From positions 1 through 63,720 of IMG/VR virus record IMGVR_UViG_3300025132_000035: a DNA stretch of 63,720 nt, one strand, 5' to 3'. Shown here piece by piece: positions 1-9,455 of the stretch. This DNA comes from a virus. The translations under genes and the position numbers were made by a program. How positions within the stretch are numbered: position 1 is the stretch's first letter; each line of letters begins with the position of its first letter. The notes beneath the pieces are model-generated. The model was not told the origin of the DNA. It saw only the letters and a program-made list of their open reading frames with translations, and ran no database searches.

Positions 1-99
1 CTTAAAGGTATGAGAAAAAATACAGACAAAATGTCTAGTAAAGGTTGGGTTAGAAAAGCTGGTGCTTGGATGGGTATAGGTGCTTTAATAAAACAAAGT
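1..99. repeat. Terminal direct repeat, left copy
   Basis: Bases 1-99 are identical to 63622-63720. Both copies lie inside one open reading frame (start 63505, end 891) and the frame is kept across the junction. This is the signature of an assembly of a circular or circularly permuted molecule with a fixed-length overlap, not of a biological terminal repeat, although a real short repeat cannot be excluded. Confidence 0.9.
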
Positions 100-891
100 A
101 CTGTTGCTTCACAATGGACTGGGGGTTTTACTGCAATTCTTGGTGGTTATGTAAACCAATTATTATTACCTTTTAATCCTCTTATTTCTAGGTTATTGAA
201 AGTTTTTGCAATGCCTATGGCTTTTACAGCCTCATTGTCAAAATGGTTTCACATGGTTTTTGAAACGTATTTTCATATGATAGAACTAACTATTACTTAT
301 CTTTGGGGAACACTTTTAAATCTTAAAGGTTGGTTCGAAGGATTATCTTTGGAACAGTTAGTAGAAAACGTACAAAAAGTATACGACTGGAGTAAAAGTT
401 TTATTTCAGACTTAATCGATAAAATAAAAAATAAATTGTTTGGTGGGGAAGATAGTATAGGTGGGGCTATTAGTTCTGGAATGAAAACTGCTTTAGGACT
501 TTTTATGGCACCACTTGCACCACTTGCTGTTGCATCAAAAGTAGTTAGTAAAGGAATGGATTTCTTATCAGAAACATTTGATGGTTTAACTGGTGGTGGT
601 GGAAATGGGGGCATATCTCAAGGTGCTTTAGCTGGTCATTATACAGATGCTTGGTCAATGACACCGGGTACTGGAAGTGCTGGTAGGTTGCCTAGTGTTG
701 ATCATAGTACTATAAAAGGCTCTTGGGAAAAAACAGGAACTAAACACGTAGATGCTGGAAATGATGCTCTTGATAATAAAAATAATAATGCTGGACTCAC
801 AATAGACAGAATAATGCATGATACTACTAAAACAGTAAACACTTGGGTAAGTGGATCAACAAATTATGGTTCATATATTTTTGATGAGTAA
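1..891 (+). CDS. Tape-measure / tail-interior protein candidate, C-terminal part
   Basis: This is the right-hand part of a 335-residue protein whose start codon is at 63505; an internal ATG at 10 is not the real start. Several hydrophobic or amphipathic helices lie in roughly residues 65-150, followed by a Gly-rich stretch (GGGGNGG) and a polar tail. It sits between the tail assembly chaperone with its frameshift site and the distal tail proteins, the usual place of the tape-measure gene. At 335 residues it is short for a tape measure and would imply a short tail. Family identity is not recognised; the role is inferred from gene order and hydrophobicity. Confidence 0.55.
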   Translation, partial: LKGMRKNTDKMSSKGWVRKAGAWMGIGALIKQSTVASQWTGGFTAILGGYVNQLLLPFNPLISRLLKVFAMPMAFTASLSKWFHMVFETYFHMIELTITYLWGTLLNLKGWFEGLSLEQLVENVQKVYDWSKSFISDLIDKIKNKLFGGEDSIGGAISSGMKTALGLFMAPLAPLAVASKVVSKGMDFLSETFDGLTGGGGNGGISQGALAGHYTDAWSMTPGTGSAGRLPSVDHSTIKGSWEKTGTKHVDAGNDALDNKNNNAGLTIDRIMHDTTKTVNTWVSGSTNYGSYIFDE

Positions 892-904
892 TAAGGAGAA
901 ATAA

Positions 905-1456
905 GTGGATTCACCTATATCAGTTTTATTACGAGATGGTACACATAGTGGGGCTGATAATCATTTAGCTTTAAAAGTACACCAGATTGCTATTTCAATA
1001 GCAAGAGAACCGACACAAATTGCTGTACCGGGTGTTAGCCCACAACTGCAAGATTTAGGAACAGCAAGACCATCAATTACCATGTCTGGGATTATTGACA
1101 CTATTGGACAAGACCCAGCCAATACTGGTTCTGATAACAATACTCCAGAAACTTGGGGAATGGAATACATTTCTGTAACTGATGGGAGTACAACTAAAAA
1201 ATATTATATTCCTTATAAAAACTATTTAGAGGATAGATTAACAACATGGCTTACTAATACAGGTGGTATTGATTTACAAATAGAAATCGGTGATGCTACA
1301 AGACCAGTTGCAACAGGTAGTAGTAATTTAGCTACTGGTGGGGCTATATATAAAGTTGCATTAGGAAGAATGCAATTTACTCAAGAACCCGGAGAAGAAG
1401 ATCGTTGGATTTATACTATGCAATTTATATCTGAGTGGAGAGAAGGGATATCTTAA
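905..1456 (+). CDS. Distal tail protein candidate
   Basis: 183 residues. The start is GTG, chosen because AGGAGAAATAA stands directly before it; no ATG fits. The product is a soluble, beta-rich protein with no signal peptide or membrane segment. It lies 13 bp after the tape-measure candidate and 3 bp before the giant tail hub, a position typical of distal-tail or baseplate proteins. No family is recognised by eye, so the role rests on context. Confidence 0.55.
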   Translation: MDSPISVLLRDGTHSGADNHLALKVHQIAISIAREPTQIAVPGVSPQLQDLGTARPSITMSGIIDTIGQDPANTGSDNNTPETWGMEYISVTDGSTTKKYYIPYKNYLEDRLTTWLTNTGGIDLQIEIGDATRPVATGSSNLATGGAIYKVALGRMQFTQEPGEEDRWIYTMQFISEWREGIS

Positions 1457-1459
1457 AAA

Positions 1460-4400
1460 ATGGCTTTAGCTTCTGTAGTATCTTATTACGATAATAGTAC
1501 TATAACACAGCTAGATGGTGCTATATCTAGTACTCCAAGTGCTGGTGCCACAACAAGTGTTACAGTAGATTCAACAAATAATTTTCATGCTAGTCAATAT
1601 ATTGTTATTGATTCCGAAGAAATGACTGTTAGTTCAATAACAAATGCAACTACAGTTGTTCTAACTCGTGGTGTTAATGGCACAACAGTCGCAACACATT
1701 CAGATGACGCTACTGTTAAAAGTGCTCCATTATGGCAAGATGTTGTACAACCCAGTACGACAAAATCAGCACTGCTAGACCTTGAAATTTCCGAACATCT
1801 TGGTTCTGAAAGAACAGCAAGAATTATAATTCAAAACGCTACGTCATCCCCTAAAGGGGGTAGTGGTGGGGCAGCACAAGGGGCATATACCCCAGTATTC
1901 AAATCATATACACCAATAAGAGTTCGTGATGGAGAAAATGGACATATTCTTTTTTATGGCATTGTATACAATGTAAAAGAAATCTATACTTCTAGGGTAG
2001 GAATGACCATTGAATTAAATTGTTATGATCATTTACATCTTTTAAAAGATGTCACAACTGCTGGTGAATATGGGTATAACATCGATACTGCACAGGCTCT
2101 TAGTAAATTTGCTGACTACAATGATTCAGGTTTAAATGTTAACACTTTTCAATATGCAAACGCAGCTTCATCTAGAGGGGGTTTGATAAAGTCCTTAATA
2201 GCACAAAACGTTAATATTGACAATATAACTTTTGCGAATGATAGTAATAGATTTACAGAGTCAGTAAGAAAATTCCAAGATAGTTTTACTTATCAATTAG
2301 GTGAACGAGGAAAAAAATCAGTATTGGCACATATACGAGAGTTGTCAAACGATGACCCAACTGCTGCAGCTGGGGGCAATTTTGGTTTTGACTACTATGG
2401 CGATCCAAATTTTACCTCAACAGCAACAAACCACAAACCAGCGTTATTTTTTAATTATTTTAAAAGGGGTAACAGACCTAGTACAGAACCAGAAAAATAT
2501 GGTGCTAGATTTGCCCAACCATACACAGGATTTTTAAAAACTGGTAGATCACAACCAATACAAGATTTTGTTTTTGAAAACCCAAAAGAAGAAATTTATA
2601 CTGATGCAAAGGTTACTTTTCCTAGTTTTTCTAATAGTGCGACTACTTCTCGTGCTGAAAAAACAGTAGATTTTGAGTTATTACAAATATCTGACTATGC
2701 AATTGTACAATATACAACTTTGAATGAAGCATTGGATGACTCTGAAACAGCCATTGATGTATCTGATGCATCATCAGGTAATAGTGCTTCACAAGCCATA
2801 ATAGCTGGTATGACTATTAGAGTTGACGATGAAGAAATGTACGTAAGTTCGGTTTCAACTAACACTTTGACAGTAGTTAGGGGCGTTAACTATACAACTG
2901 CTGCTGCCCACGATAATAGTACAGCAGTAAAATCAGCTTTTACTTGGGGCAACCCAAACAATTTAATGGATAAAAATTATTATGGTACACTACAAGCACT
3001 TCATGCCCCAGAAAGATTAGACGTACAACTTACTCAGTTAGATGGGGCGCACACCAATACAAGTAGTACAGCATTTACAGTAGATTCAACTGCTGGTATG
3101 TATGTAAACCAAATGTTATTTATTGCTACTAGCACTACTGCTGGTGCAAGAGAATATATTTATGTAACAGCAGTTAATTCAAATGGTACAGATTTTACTG
3201 CTACTAGGGCGCAACTTAGTACTTCTGCTGCAACACACGTTGATAATTCTTATGTATTTGCTTATGACGTTGCAACAATGCAATACATTAGTAGAACAGA
3301 TACAAGTGGTGGTAATGACATAACAGCTTCAGCCCCAGCATTTGTTATGATCTCTGATGTTAGAAAAGCAATTATGGGTACAGCAACAAGAGAAGCCCAT
3401 TTAGCAGTTGGTTCGGTTGTTAGAGGACATTATAATTACCAAACAAATTTTACTATATTAAGTAGACCTAAAACCACACACCAAATAAAACGAACTTTAA
3501 ATATTACCATAGGTTCTTCTAGTAACCCAAACAATATTAGAGAAGAAGTTGCTGCTAGATTAATGAGGAGTACAGGTGAGGTTACTCGTGGTATGTTTTT
3601 CTCAAATGAAAAACCTTACTATTACGTTGATGCTACACCTACAGCAGTGGGAAGTTCGTCATCAGCTACTGTACAAGGAACAACAAAATATACAGAAACA
3701 CTTACATTCGGTAAAGTACTTGTTACTACTCTCAATGAGGCTTTAGATGATTCTGAAACAGCCATAGATGTTACATCAAGCGATGAAATGTATGTTGGAC
3801 AAACATTCCAAATAGACAGTGAAAAATTTGCAATAACAGCTATAAACAGTTCTACCAATATTTCAGCAGACAGGGGACAAGCTAGTACATCAGCAGCTGA
3901 ACACGACACTGGCACACAAATATATGACATATCAGCAAACCCATTAAATTTTGGCATTAGAATTGGAACAACTTTAAACGAATTAGATTCTAACTCAAAA
4001 CCAACATCAACGTATGGTTATGCATCAGCAGTTACGTCAACACAAGTAACTGGTACATGGGATACTGGGCAAATATCAACTAGTTCAGTAGTTCGATATT
4101 ATGTACCGATTAGGGTTGGTGATATATTACGATTGCGAAACGATCTTACTAATATTGACCAAAATTGTATTATAACAAAAGCGTGTTACTATGAATTAAA
4201 TGGGCAGTATTTTACACAGTATGAAGTAGCAAAATCATCAGATTCAAACGTTGATTTACCCATAAGAAGACTTTCTGGTACTGCTGCACTAGCAGAACAA
4301 ATAACTAGAGATGGTAATTTACCAGTAACAGGTGAGGTTCAAGGTGCTTCATCATCTTCAGAAATATCCCCAAACCCAGTCATATCGTTAGCGTGGTCAG

Positions 4401-5074
4401 CACCGGGTGCAGATAATGCTTATATGTTTAGATTACAAGCTGACGCAACAATCGGTGGAAAAAGCTACCTTAAAGGTGATATGTTATTTGTAAATATTAC
4501 TACTGGTGATTTACATTTTTCTTCTGACGTTAAAAGTGACAAAACAGGTGCTTTTGATTTAGGGGATAAAGATGGGGCTAACTGGAATAATTTATATGTA
4601 GAAGCAGTTGCATTTGAGTCTACTAGTAACACCTATGAAGAATTTGCTGGTATACAAGCACCAGCCAATTATTCAAGTGGTAATAGTGATACTGCAAGAT
4701 ATGTTTTGACATTACCAACTACTGCTCCGGGTGGGGACAGATTAATACAAACAGATAGTTCTGGGGTTTTAACATTTGTTTCGACATCTTCAAGCGTTGC
4801 TTACAAAGAAAATATAAAACCATTAGACATGGACACTTCAAGAATATTTGATCTAAAAGCTAAAAACTTTAACTATAAAGATGGGCATCAGTCTTTGTTA
4901 AATGGCTCAACATTTGGTTATTTAGCAGAAGATGTACAAAAGGTTTTACCAGAAATTGTCATACCAGATAAAGATGGAAAACCAGATGCCTTGCACTATC
5001 AACTATTATCTGTTCTACTGTTAGAAGAAGTTAAAAAAATGAAATCTAGATTAGACGTTTTGGAAGGGAAATAA
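1460..5074 (+). CDS. Tail hub/fibre with C-terminal S74 chaperone
   Basis: 1204 residues. The C-terminal ~94 residues match the Peptidase_S74 intramolecular chaperone (YKENIKPL, then F-Y-LAEDVQKVLPE, ending in a coiled coil). This domain trimerises a fibre and then cuts itself off with a Ser-Lys dyad; Ser1111 and Lys1116 have the expected S-x4-K spacing. The body carries four copies of a ~65-residue beta module (about nt 1510-1730, 2710-2955, 3035-3270, 3718-3935), each with a VDS...E...V..I...RG.....H pattern. Position after the tape-measure region suggests the central tail-tip protein. The S74 call is firm; the exact tail role is inferred. Confidence 0.8.
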   Translation: MALASVVSYYDNSTITQLDGAISSTPSAGATTSVTVDSTNNFHASQYIVIDSEEMTVSSITNATTVVLTRGVNGTTVATHSDDATVKSAPLWQDVVQPSTTKSALLDLEISEHLGSERTARIIIQNATSSPKGGSGGAAQGAYTPVFKSYTPIRVRDGENGHILFYGIVYNVKEIYTSRVGMTIELNCYDHLHLLKDVTTAGEYGYNIDTAQALSKFADYNDSGLNVNTFQYANAASSRGGLIKSLIAQNVNIDNITFANDSNRFTESVRKFQDSFTYQLGERGKKSVLAHIRELSNDDPTAAAGGNFGFDYYGDPNFTSTATNHKPALFFNYFKRGNRPSTEPEKYGARFAQPYTGFLKTGRSQPIQDFVFENPKEEIYTDAKVTFPSFSNSATTSRAEKTVDFELLQISDYAIVQYTTLNEALDDSETAIDVSDASSGNSASQAIIAGMTIRVDDEEMYVSSVSTNTLTVVRGVNYTTAAAHDNSTAVKSAFTWGNPNNLMDKNYYGTLQALHAPERLDVQLTQLDGAHTNTSSTAFTVDSTAGMYVNQMLFIATSTTAGAREYIYVTAVNSNGTDFTATRAQLSTSAATHVDNSYVFAYDVATMQYISRTDTSGGNDITASAPAFVMISDVRKAIMGTATREAHLAVGSVVRGHYNYQTNFTILSRPKTTHQIKRTLNITIGSSSNPNNIREEVAARLMRSTGEVTRGMFFSNEKPYYYVDATPTAVGSSSSATVQGTTKYTETLTFGKVLVTTLNEALDDSETAIDVTSSDEMYVGQTFQIDSEKFAITAINSSTNISADRGQASTSAAEHDTGTQIYDISANPLNFGIRIGTTLNELDSNSKPTSTYGYASAVTSTQVTGTWDTGQISTSSVVRYYVPIRVGDILRLRNDLTNIDQNCIITKACYYELNGQYFTQYEVAKSSDSNVDLPIRRLSGTAALAEQITRDGNLPVTGEVQGASSSSEISPNPVISLAWSAPGADNAYMFRLQADATIGGKSYLKGDMLFVNITTGDLHFSSDVKSDKTGAFDLGDKDGANWNNLYVEAVAFESTSNTYEEFAGIQAPANYSSGNSDTARYVLTLPTTAPGGDRLIQTDSSGVLTFVSTSSSVAYKENIKPLDMDTSRIFDLKAKNFNYKDGHQSLLNGSTFGYLAEDVQKVLPEIVIPDKDGKPDALHYQLLSVLLLEEVKKMKSRLDVLEGK

Positions 5075-5075
5075 C

Positions 5076-5282
5076 ATGGCACAATCATTTACAGTCAGTA
5101 TATCAGATGATTTATGGACAGAATGCCAAACCGAACTTAAAAATCTTGCTACTGATAACGAAGAAGAATCATTAACTGTGGCTAGAATGAATATATATTT
5201 ATCTGAAGTTGTATCATCAAGATTAAACTCTGCTATTCAAAAGAAAAAATTGCAAGAGTTTAGAAAGACACAATTCGGATAA
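5076..5282 (+). CDS. Small hypothetical protein after the tail hub
   Basis: 68 residues, starting 1 bp after the hub stop codon and overlapping the next start by one base, so translation is probably coupled. It opens like a beta strand (FTVSISDDLW) and continues with two acidic/basic helices. No family is recognised. Confidence 0.6.
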   Translation: MAQSFTVSISDDLWTECQTELKNLATDNEEESLTVARMNIYLSEVVSSRLNSAIQKKKLQEFRKTQFG

Positions 5283-5773
5283 TGTCTAAAGGTGGAACGA
5301 CTAAGTGGAGTAGAAAACGTAGAAGAAAAGAAATACTGCTCTATAAAGAATTACATCCATTAGCAACATTGACTGAAATAGGAGAACAGTTTGGTGTAAC
5401 CAAACAATATATCTCCCAGTTTTTAAGATCAAACAATATAGTACAAGGAAAAGCAAAGAGAAGAAAAGACAGCAGACCTATTAGGTACTGTAAGCACTGT
5501 GGAAAAAGAACCCAAATGGCATCTTACGGAGTATATTACCCAGTAGTATGTCCAGAATGCAAGTTCTACCATAAAAAATTATTGGTACACTGTGCTTTTT
5601 GTAAAACACCATTTTACAGAGAAAAGAAAACCATAAGATATAAGTTCCAGAATAAAGAAAAGATGATTTATTGTAGTTTGTCTTGTTATCACAAAGGTGA
5701 AAAAGATGGGCTAACAAAGAAACGAACGAAAGCCGAAATATATAGAAACGCTTTATATGGAAATAAACAATAA
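5282..5773 (+). CDS. Helix-turn-helix protein with zinc ribbons
   Basis: 163 residues. Residues ~15-55 form a helix-turn-helix (LATLTEIGEQFGVTKQYISQF). Zinc-type cysteine pairs follow: CKHC with CPEC, then CAFC with CSLSC. The very basic N-terminus also suits DNA binding. It is the first gene before the sigma factor and overlaps its start, so a regulatory role is plausible. A shorter protein at 37812-38129 has a similar helix-turn-helix (ELHPLATLTEIGEQF versus KEHPEATLQTIADKF), suggesting a paralogous pair. Confidence 0.65.
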   Translation: MSKGGTTKWSRKRRRKEILLYKELHPLATLTEIGEQFGVTKQYISQFLRSNNIVQGKAKRRKDSRPIRYCKHCGKRTQMASYGVYYPVVCPECKFYHKKLLVHCAFCKTPFYREKKTIRYKFQNKEKMIYCSLSCYHKGEKDGLTKKRTKAEIYRNALYGNKQ

Positions 5774-6272
5774 CCTTATAGAAAAATGGGAACCAAAAAT
5801 TCACAGGATGACTCAAAATCTATTCATAGTTGGAATGGATAAAGAGGACATACAACAAGAATTACGAATCGCAATTATGAAAGCAGCAAAATCCTTTGAT
5901 GACTCCAAAGGAGTTATATTCCACACTTACCTTCATACTAGTATGGTCAATACTATAAGAACGTTAATGACAAAAGCTGAAAAACGATTGGATCAAAAGT
6001 CATTAGATGTTTCATACGAAAACAATAGTGTAATTCCCTCAGAATTAATTAATGCCCTACGTGACCCTAAAAACTATGAGTTAGAAATTGAGGTTAACGA
6101 TATTTTAGATTCAAAAAATTTAACACATAGCGAAAAATCCTTCATAGAGTTACGAATGGAAGGTATGACTATGGAAGAAATAAGCGTTGATCTTGGTGAA
6201 TCTGCATATAAAGTAAGGGCTGGGCTAAGAGAAAAGTTTACAGAAATAGGTACTGATGAGGAAACCACATAG
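5757..6272 (+). CDS. Phage RNA polymerase sigma factor
   Basis: 171 residues. Residues ~25-75 resemble sigma region 2 (MDKEDIQQELRIAIMKAAKSF followed by HTYLHTSMVNTIRTL), and ~125-160 resemble region 4 with its helix-turn-helix (LTHSEKSFIELRMEGMTMEE). The length fits ECF-type or phage sigma factors. Such proteins redirect the host RNA polymerase to phage promoters. It overlaps the preceding helix-turn-helix gene by 17 bp. The TAGTATAATA boxes before the structural blocks could be its target, but that is inference. Confidence 0.75.
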   Translation: MEINNNLIEKWEPKIHRMTQNLFIVGMDKEDIQQELRIAIMKAAKSFDDSKGVIFHTYLHTSMVNTIRTLMTKAEKRLDQKSLDVSYENNSVIPSELINALRDPKNYELEIEVNDILDSKNLTHSEKSFIELRMEGMTMEEISVDLGESAYKVRAGLREKFTEIGTDEETT

Positions 6273-6483
6273 AAAAAAAGGTCAGTTAACACGTAAAGTA
6301 CCCCAACTTAATAATTATAAAGTTATTTGTCTTAATACTAAAACAAACCAATCTTGGGTAGAGGTTGAGTTGTTTTCTTTGAATGATGCTAAAGTATTTA
6401 TTGACAACAATACGTTACCCAATGTAGAATACTACGTACTATTTAAAGAAAGCAATCGAGTTCTTTACAAAAAAGAGGGTTGA
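6256..6483 (+). CDS. Small basic hypothetical protein
   Basis: 75 residues, overlapping the end of the sigma-factor gene by 17 bp. The N-terminus is very basic (MRKPHRKKGQ), followed by an alternating beta pattern. It lies between the sigma factor and the helicase. No family recognised. Confidence 0.55.
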   Translation: MRKPHRKKGQLTRKVPQLNNYKVICLNTKTNQSWVEVELFSLNDAKVFIDNNTLPNVEYYVLFKESNRVLYKKEG

Positions 6484-6487
6484 GTAC

Positions 6488-7735
6488 GTGTCAAGTTTTG
6501 AATACATAGAATCTGCTGTTATATTTAATCTCACTAACAAAGAAAATTTACGTTCGTTCCCATATGCCACACAAGATTTTTCCATACATGGTGAAGTATA
6601 TAAATTCCTAATAGACTTTTTTGACAAGCATGGTGAGTTTCCTGATGTGGCAACACTATGCCATAACTATCCTTATTTAGATAAAACAGCTAATTCAGTT
6701 AACTATGAATACGCTTTAGATATTTTTAAAGATCAAATATTACACAGAAAAGTTGTAAGTACAATTAATTCTGTTAGAGATACTGTAAAAACAGACCCCA
6801 AAACAGCTTTATCAAGGTTAATGATTGGATTAACTGACATAGAAGTATCAATCGATGAAGATATAAACTCTTTTAGTGAAAACAGTAGTAAAAGATTAGA
6901 TGAATGGAGAGATCGAGCAGACATACATAATTCAGATGAGGGTATGATGGGTATACCAACATCCCTTATTAGTATAAATAATACTGGTGTTGGGTGGATG
7001 GGTGGCGATCTTATAGGTCTTTATGCAAGACCAATGATAGGAAAAACATGGATGGCTATTCATTCAGCAGCTACAGCTATTTACAACAAAAAAAGAACTT
7101 TATTTATTAGTGCTGAACAATCGGTATCATCAATAAACATGAGATTAGATGTAGTTCTTGGCAAGTTATTGGGATATGACTTTAATCATTCATCTTTAAG
7201 AAATGGTTCACAAATAGATGAATCAAGATACTTAGATTATTTAGAAGAAATCAAAGGGTTGGAATTACTGGTGTGTGATCATATTTCTGGTAGAGATTCA
7301 ATATCGGTAGAATCTATCGCTAGTCTTGTTAGAAAACACAACCCAGAGTTTGTTATTATTGATGGCATTTATTTAATTGACATACCAAACAAGGCACAGG
7401 CTTCTTGGGAGAAAAACCACGAATTGGTACACGCAGTAAAAAATCTGGCGAAGGCTAGAAACATTCCTATTATGGTTATTACACAAGCTAACAGGGAAGC
7501 TAGGAATATATATGAACCACCTAAACCCAGTCACGTTGCTTTTGGTGATGGGCTTATGAGAGCAGCAGATGTTGTGCTTTCTATGTGTCAACTTGAAAAC
7601 GATGAGTCTAAACGTATTTTAGAGGTACAAAAATATCGTGAAGGCGAACTTGCTGGTAAGTTATTGGCTATGGATTGGAACGTTAATAATGGAACTATTA
7701 AAGAACTTCCAAATTTTAATTTTAATGATTTTTAA
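6488..7735 (+). CDS. DnaB-like replicative helicase
   Basis: 415 residues. The start is GTG, preceded by AGAGGG. The N-terminal ~110 residues are helical, like the DnaB N-terminal domain. The RecA-like core begins near residue 170 (GWMGGDLIGLYA) with a Walker A variant ARPMIGKT at 180-187, then FISAEQS as in DnaB, a Walker B-like EFVIIDGIYLI, and VITQANREA near the end of the core. It unwinds DNA 5'-3' at the fork. The neighbouring primase supports the call. Confidence 0.85.
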   Translation: MSSFEYIESAVIFNLTNKENLRSFPYATQDFSIHGEVYKFLIDFFDKHGEFPDVATLCHNYPYLDKTANSVNYEYALDIFKDQILHRKVVSTINSVRDTVKTDPKTALSRLMIGLTDIEVSIDEDINSFSENSSKRLDEWRDRADIHNSDEGMMGIPTSLISINNTGVGWMGGDLIGLYARPMIGKTWMAIHSAATAIYNKKRTLFISAEQSVSSINMRLDVVLGKLLGYDFNHSSLRNGSQIDESRYLDYLEEIKGLELLVCDHISGRDSISVESIASLVRKHNPEFVIIDGIYLIDIPNKAQASWEKNHELVHAVKNLAKARNIPIMVITQANREARNIYEPPKPSHVAFGDGLMRAADVVLSMCQLENDESKRILEVQKYREGELAGKLLAMDWNVNNGTIKELPNFNFNDF

Positions 7736-7750
7736 GAAAGGAGAAAAATC

Positions 7751-7960
7751 ATGGGTATTTTTAATTGGTTTGATAGTGGCAAGACAGTAGTTAAAACTGT
7801 TAAAGGTAAATATACAGGTAAACCACTTGATGTTACTGTTGATGATATACGTAAGAAATATATTATTGATGAACAAGGTCACAAAAACGAAATAGCCCTT
7901 TTCTTGAGGGAAAACTCGACAGATCGTAAAGCCAAACGAAAAATTATTGAGAATGCATAA
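7751..7960 (+). CDS. Small hypothetical protein between helicase and primase
   Basis: 69 residues, with AAAGGAGAAAAATC before the ATG. It is basic and mixed alpha/beta; its stop overlaps the primase start by one base (TAATG). No family is recognised. The position suggests a replication accessory role. Confidence 0.6.
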   Translation: MGIFNWFDSGKTVVKTVKGKYTGKPLDVTVDDIRKKYIIDEQGHKNEIALFLRENSTDRKAKRKIIENA

Positions 7961-8817
7961 TGGATTGGCATTCAATATTACTAAGCTATGGGGTAGATAT
8001 TCAGTATGAGGATGAATTTAACATACTTTGTCCATTCCATGAAGATTCAGTTTCCTCATGTTCTATAAACACTGAAAAGGGTGTGTGGATATGTTTTGCT
8101 GGTTGTGGTCAAGGTAGTTTAAAATACTTTATCTACAAACTATCAGGTAGAAATTGGACTGAGTTAAACCAAGAGTTAGAAGAAAAAACTTGGGAAATAG
8201 CTGACTTTTCATTTCCAGACATGGAGATAGATACACAGGAACCACAGGAAGTAGAACCTTTAGAAGGTTTAAGTAATATTTTGGATGACCATTGGATTTT
8301 CGATCGTGGGTTTACTAAAGAATGTATAGATAAATGGGACTGTAAGAAAAACAGATATAACGATTTGTGTATACCAGTTGATAACAAAGATAACAAAACA
8401 ATTGGGTATATAACAAGAAGGCATGAAATGATCCCTAAATATATGTTTTCTAAAGGCTTTAAAAAATCAAGGGCGTTATTTGGTATAAACCATGTCGTAG
8501 ATTCGGAGACACTTTATGTAGTTGAGGGTGCTTTAGATGCTATGTGGTTAGATCAAAATGGGTACAGTGCTATAGCAGTTCTTGGAGCAATAGTTTCAAA
8601 AACCCAGATAGATTTAATATCAACATTGAGACCATCTGAAGTAGTTATATGTTTAGACAATGATGAAGCTGGTCGTATCGGAATATCAAAGGCAACCGAA
8701 GATATGCGAAATAGATTTATGCTTAGTTACGTTGATCTACAAGAGTTTAAAGATGTACAAGAAATAAGAGACAAGGTAAGATTACAAGCTATAGTAGAAG
8801 ATAGAAATTTTTGGTAA
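7960..8817 (+). CDS. DnaG-type DNA primase
   Basis: 285 residues. An N-terminal zinc-binding motif is formed by Cys24, His27 (CPFH), Cys45 and Cys49 (CFAGCG). A TOPRIM domain follows with the catalytic Glu189 (YVVEGALDAM) and the DxD pair Asp233/Asp235 (CLDNDEAGR). It makes RNA primers at the replication fork. It is shorter than bacterial DnaG (~580) and lacks a helicase-binding C-terminal domain, as is usual for phages with a separate helicase gene. Confidence 0.88.
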   Translation: MDWHSILLSYGVDIQYEDEFNILCPFHEDSVSSCSINTEKGVWICFAGCGQGSLKYFIYKLSGRNWTELNQELEEKTWEIADFSFPDMEIDTQEPQEVEPLEGLSNILDDHWIFDRGFTKECIDKWDCKKNRYNDLCIPVDNKDNKTIGYITRRHEMIPKYMFSKGFKKSRALFGINHVVDSETLYVVEGALDAMWLDQNGYSAIAVLGAIVSKTQIDLISTLRPSEVVICLDNDEAGRIGISKATEDMRNRFMLSYVDLQEFKDVQEIRDKVRLQAIVEDRNFW

Positions 8818-8828
8818 AGGAGAACAAT

Positions 8829-9455
8829 ATGCCAGATAATGAAAAATTTAAAATTTTAATGACAAAACCTAACGATATAGTTTATTTCACACCAGTAGCA
8901 AGTAGTTTCTATGAAAAAGAACACATAGAAGAATTAGAAATGTACTTTCTTGATGGGAGATACAAACTTAAACAAGAAGGTGAGGATGTTCAAGCAAGAA
9001 AAAGATTAGCTATGTGGGCATACGTTTACTTTATATATCACGAAAATCGTGATAATGAAGAATGGGTTGAGAAAGAACTCGACTCAAAAAAGAAAATGTT
9101 TAAGGAAAACGTAGAAGATTTTAAGATTGTTGAATTTCCTTATGGGCAATGGGATAGAGAAACCAGAGTATATGCTAATAGACAGAAGTTTGACTCAGCT
9201 TGTGAATACAATCGTGGTTTAAATAAAAGTATTATTAAGTTAAGAAAATATGTTGATGGGCAATACACTAATTACTCAATCAGTGGTTTAGCAAATGAGG
9301 ATAATGCCCAACAAGTAGCTACTGATATAATAGAAAACAAGAAAGATGAAATTCAAAACCTACAACCATTAATGGATTTTTATCTTGGGAAAAATGAAAG
9401 TAAGAAAGAAGAACCTAAACCAACAAAAGATGACGAAAGTTTTGAGTTATTTTAA
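8829..9455 (+). CDS. Single-stranded DNA-binding protein candidate
   Basis: 208 residues. The ATG at 8829 is chosen because AAAGGAGAACAAT precedes it; an upstream TTG at 8811 has no such site. The fold is not recognised, but the last residues are acidic and end in an aromatic (DDESFELF), the hallmark of the C-terminal tip of SSB, T7 gp2.5 and T4 gp32. It lies between primase and polymerase and overlaps the polymerase start by one base. The role is inferred from tail and context. Confidence 0.55.
   Translation: MPDNEKFKILMTKPNDIVYFTPVASSFYEKEHIEELEMYFLDGRYKLKQEGEDVQARKRLAMWAYVYFIYHENRDNEEWVEKELDSKKKMFKENVEDFKIVEFPYGQWDRETRVYANRQKFDSACEYNRGLNKSIIKLRKYVDGQYTNYSISGLANEDNAQQVATDIIENKKDEIQNLQPLMDFYLGKNESKKEEPKPTKDDESFELF

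Noticed and set aside
1-99. True terminal redundancy of the packaged DNA
   Set aside because: A length of exactly 99 bases inside a coding frame fits a de Bruijn assembly overlap better than a biological repeat.
2301-2537. 78-residue frame inside the tail hub
   Set aside because: Out-of-frame shadow of the 1204-residue gene; low-complexity Gln tract results from the other frame.
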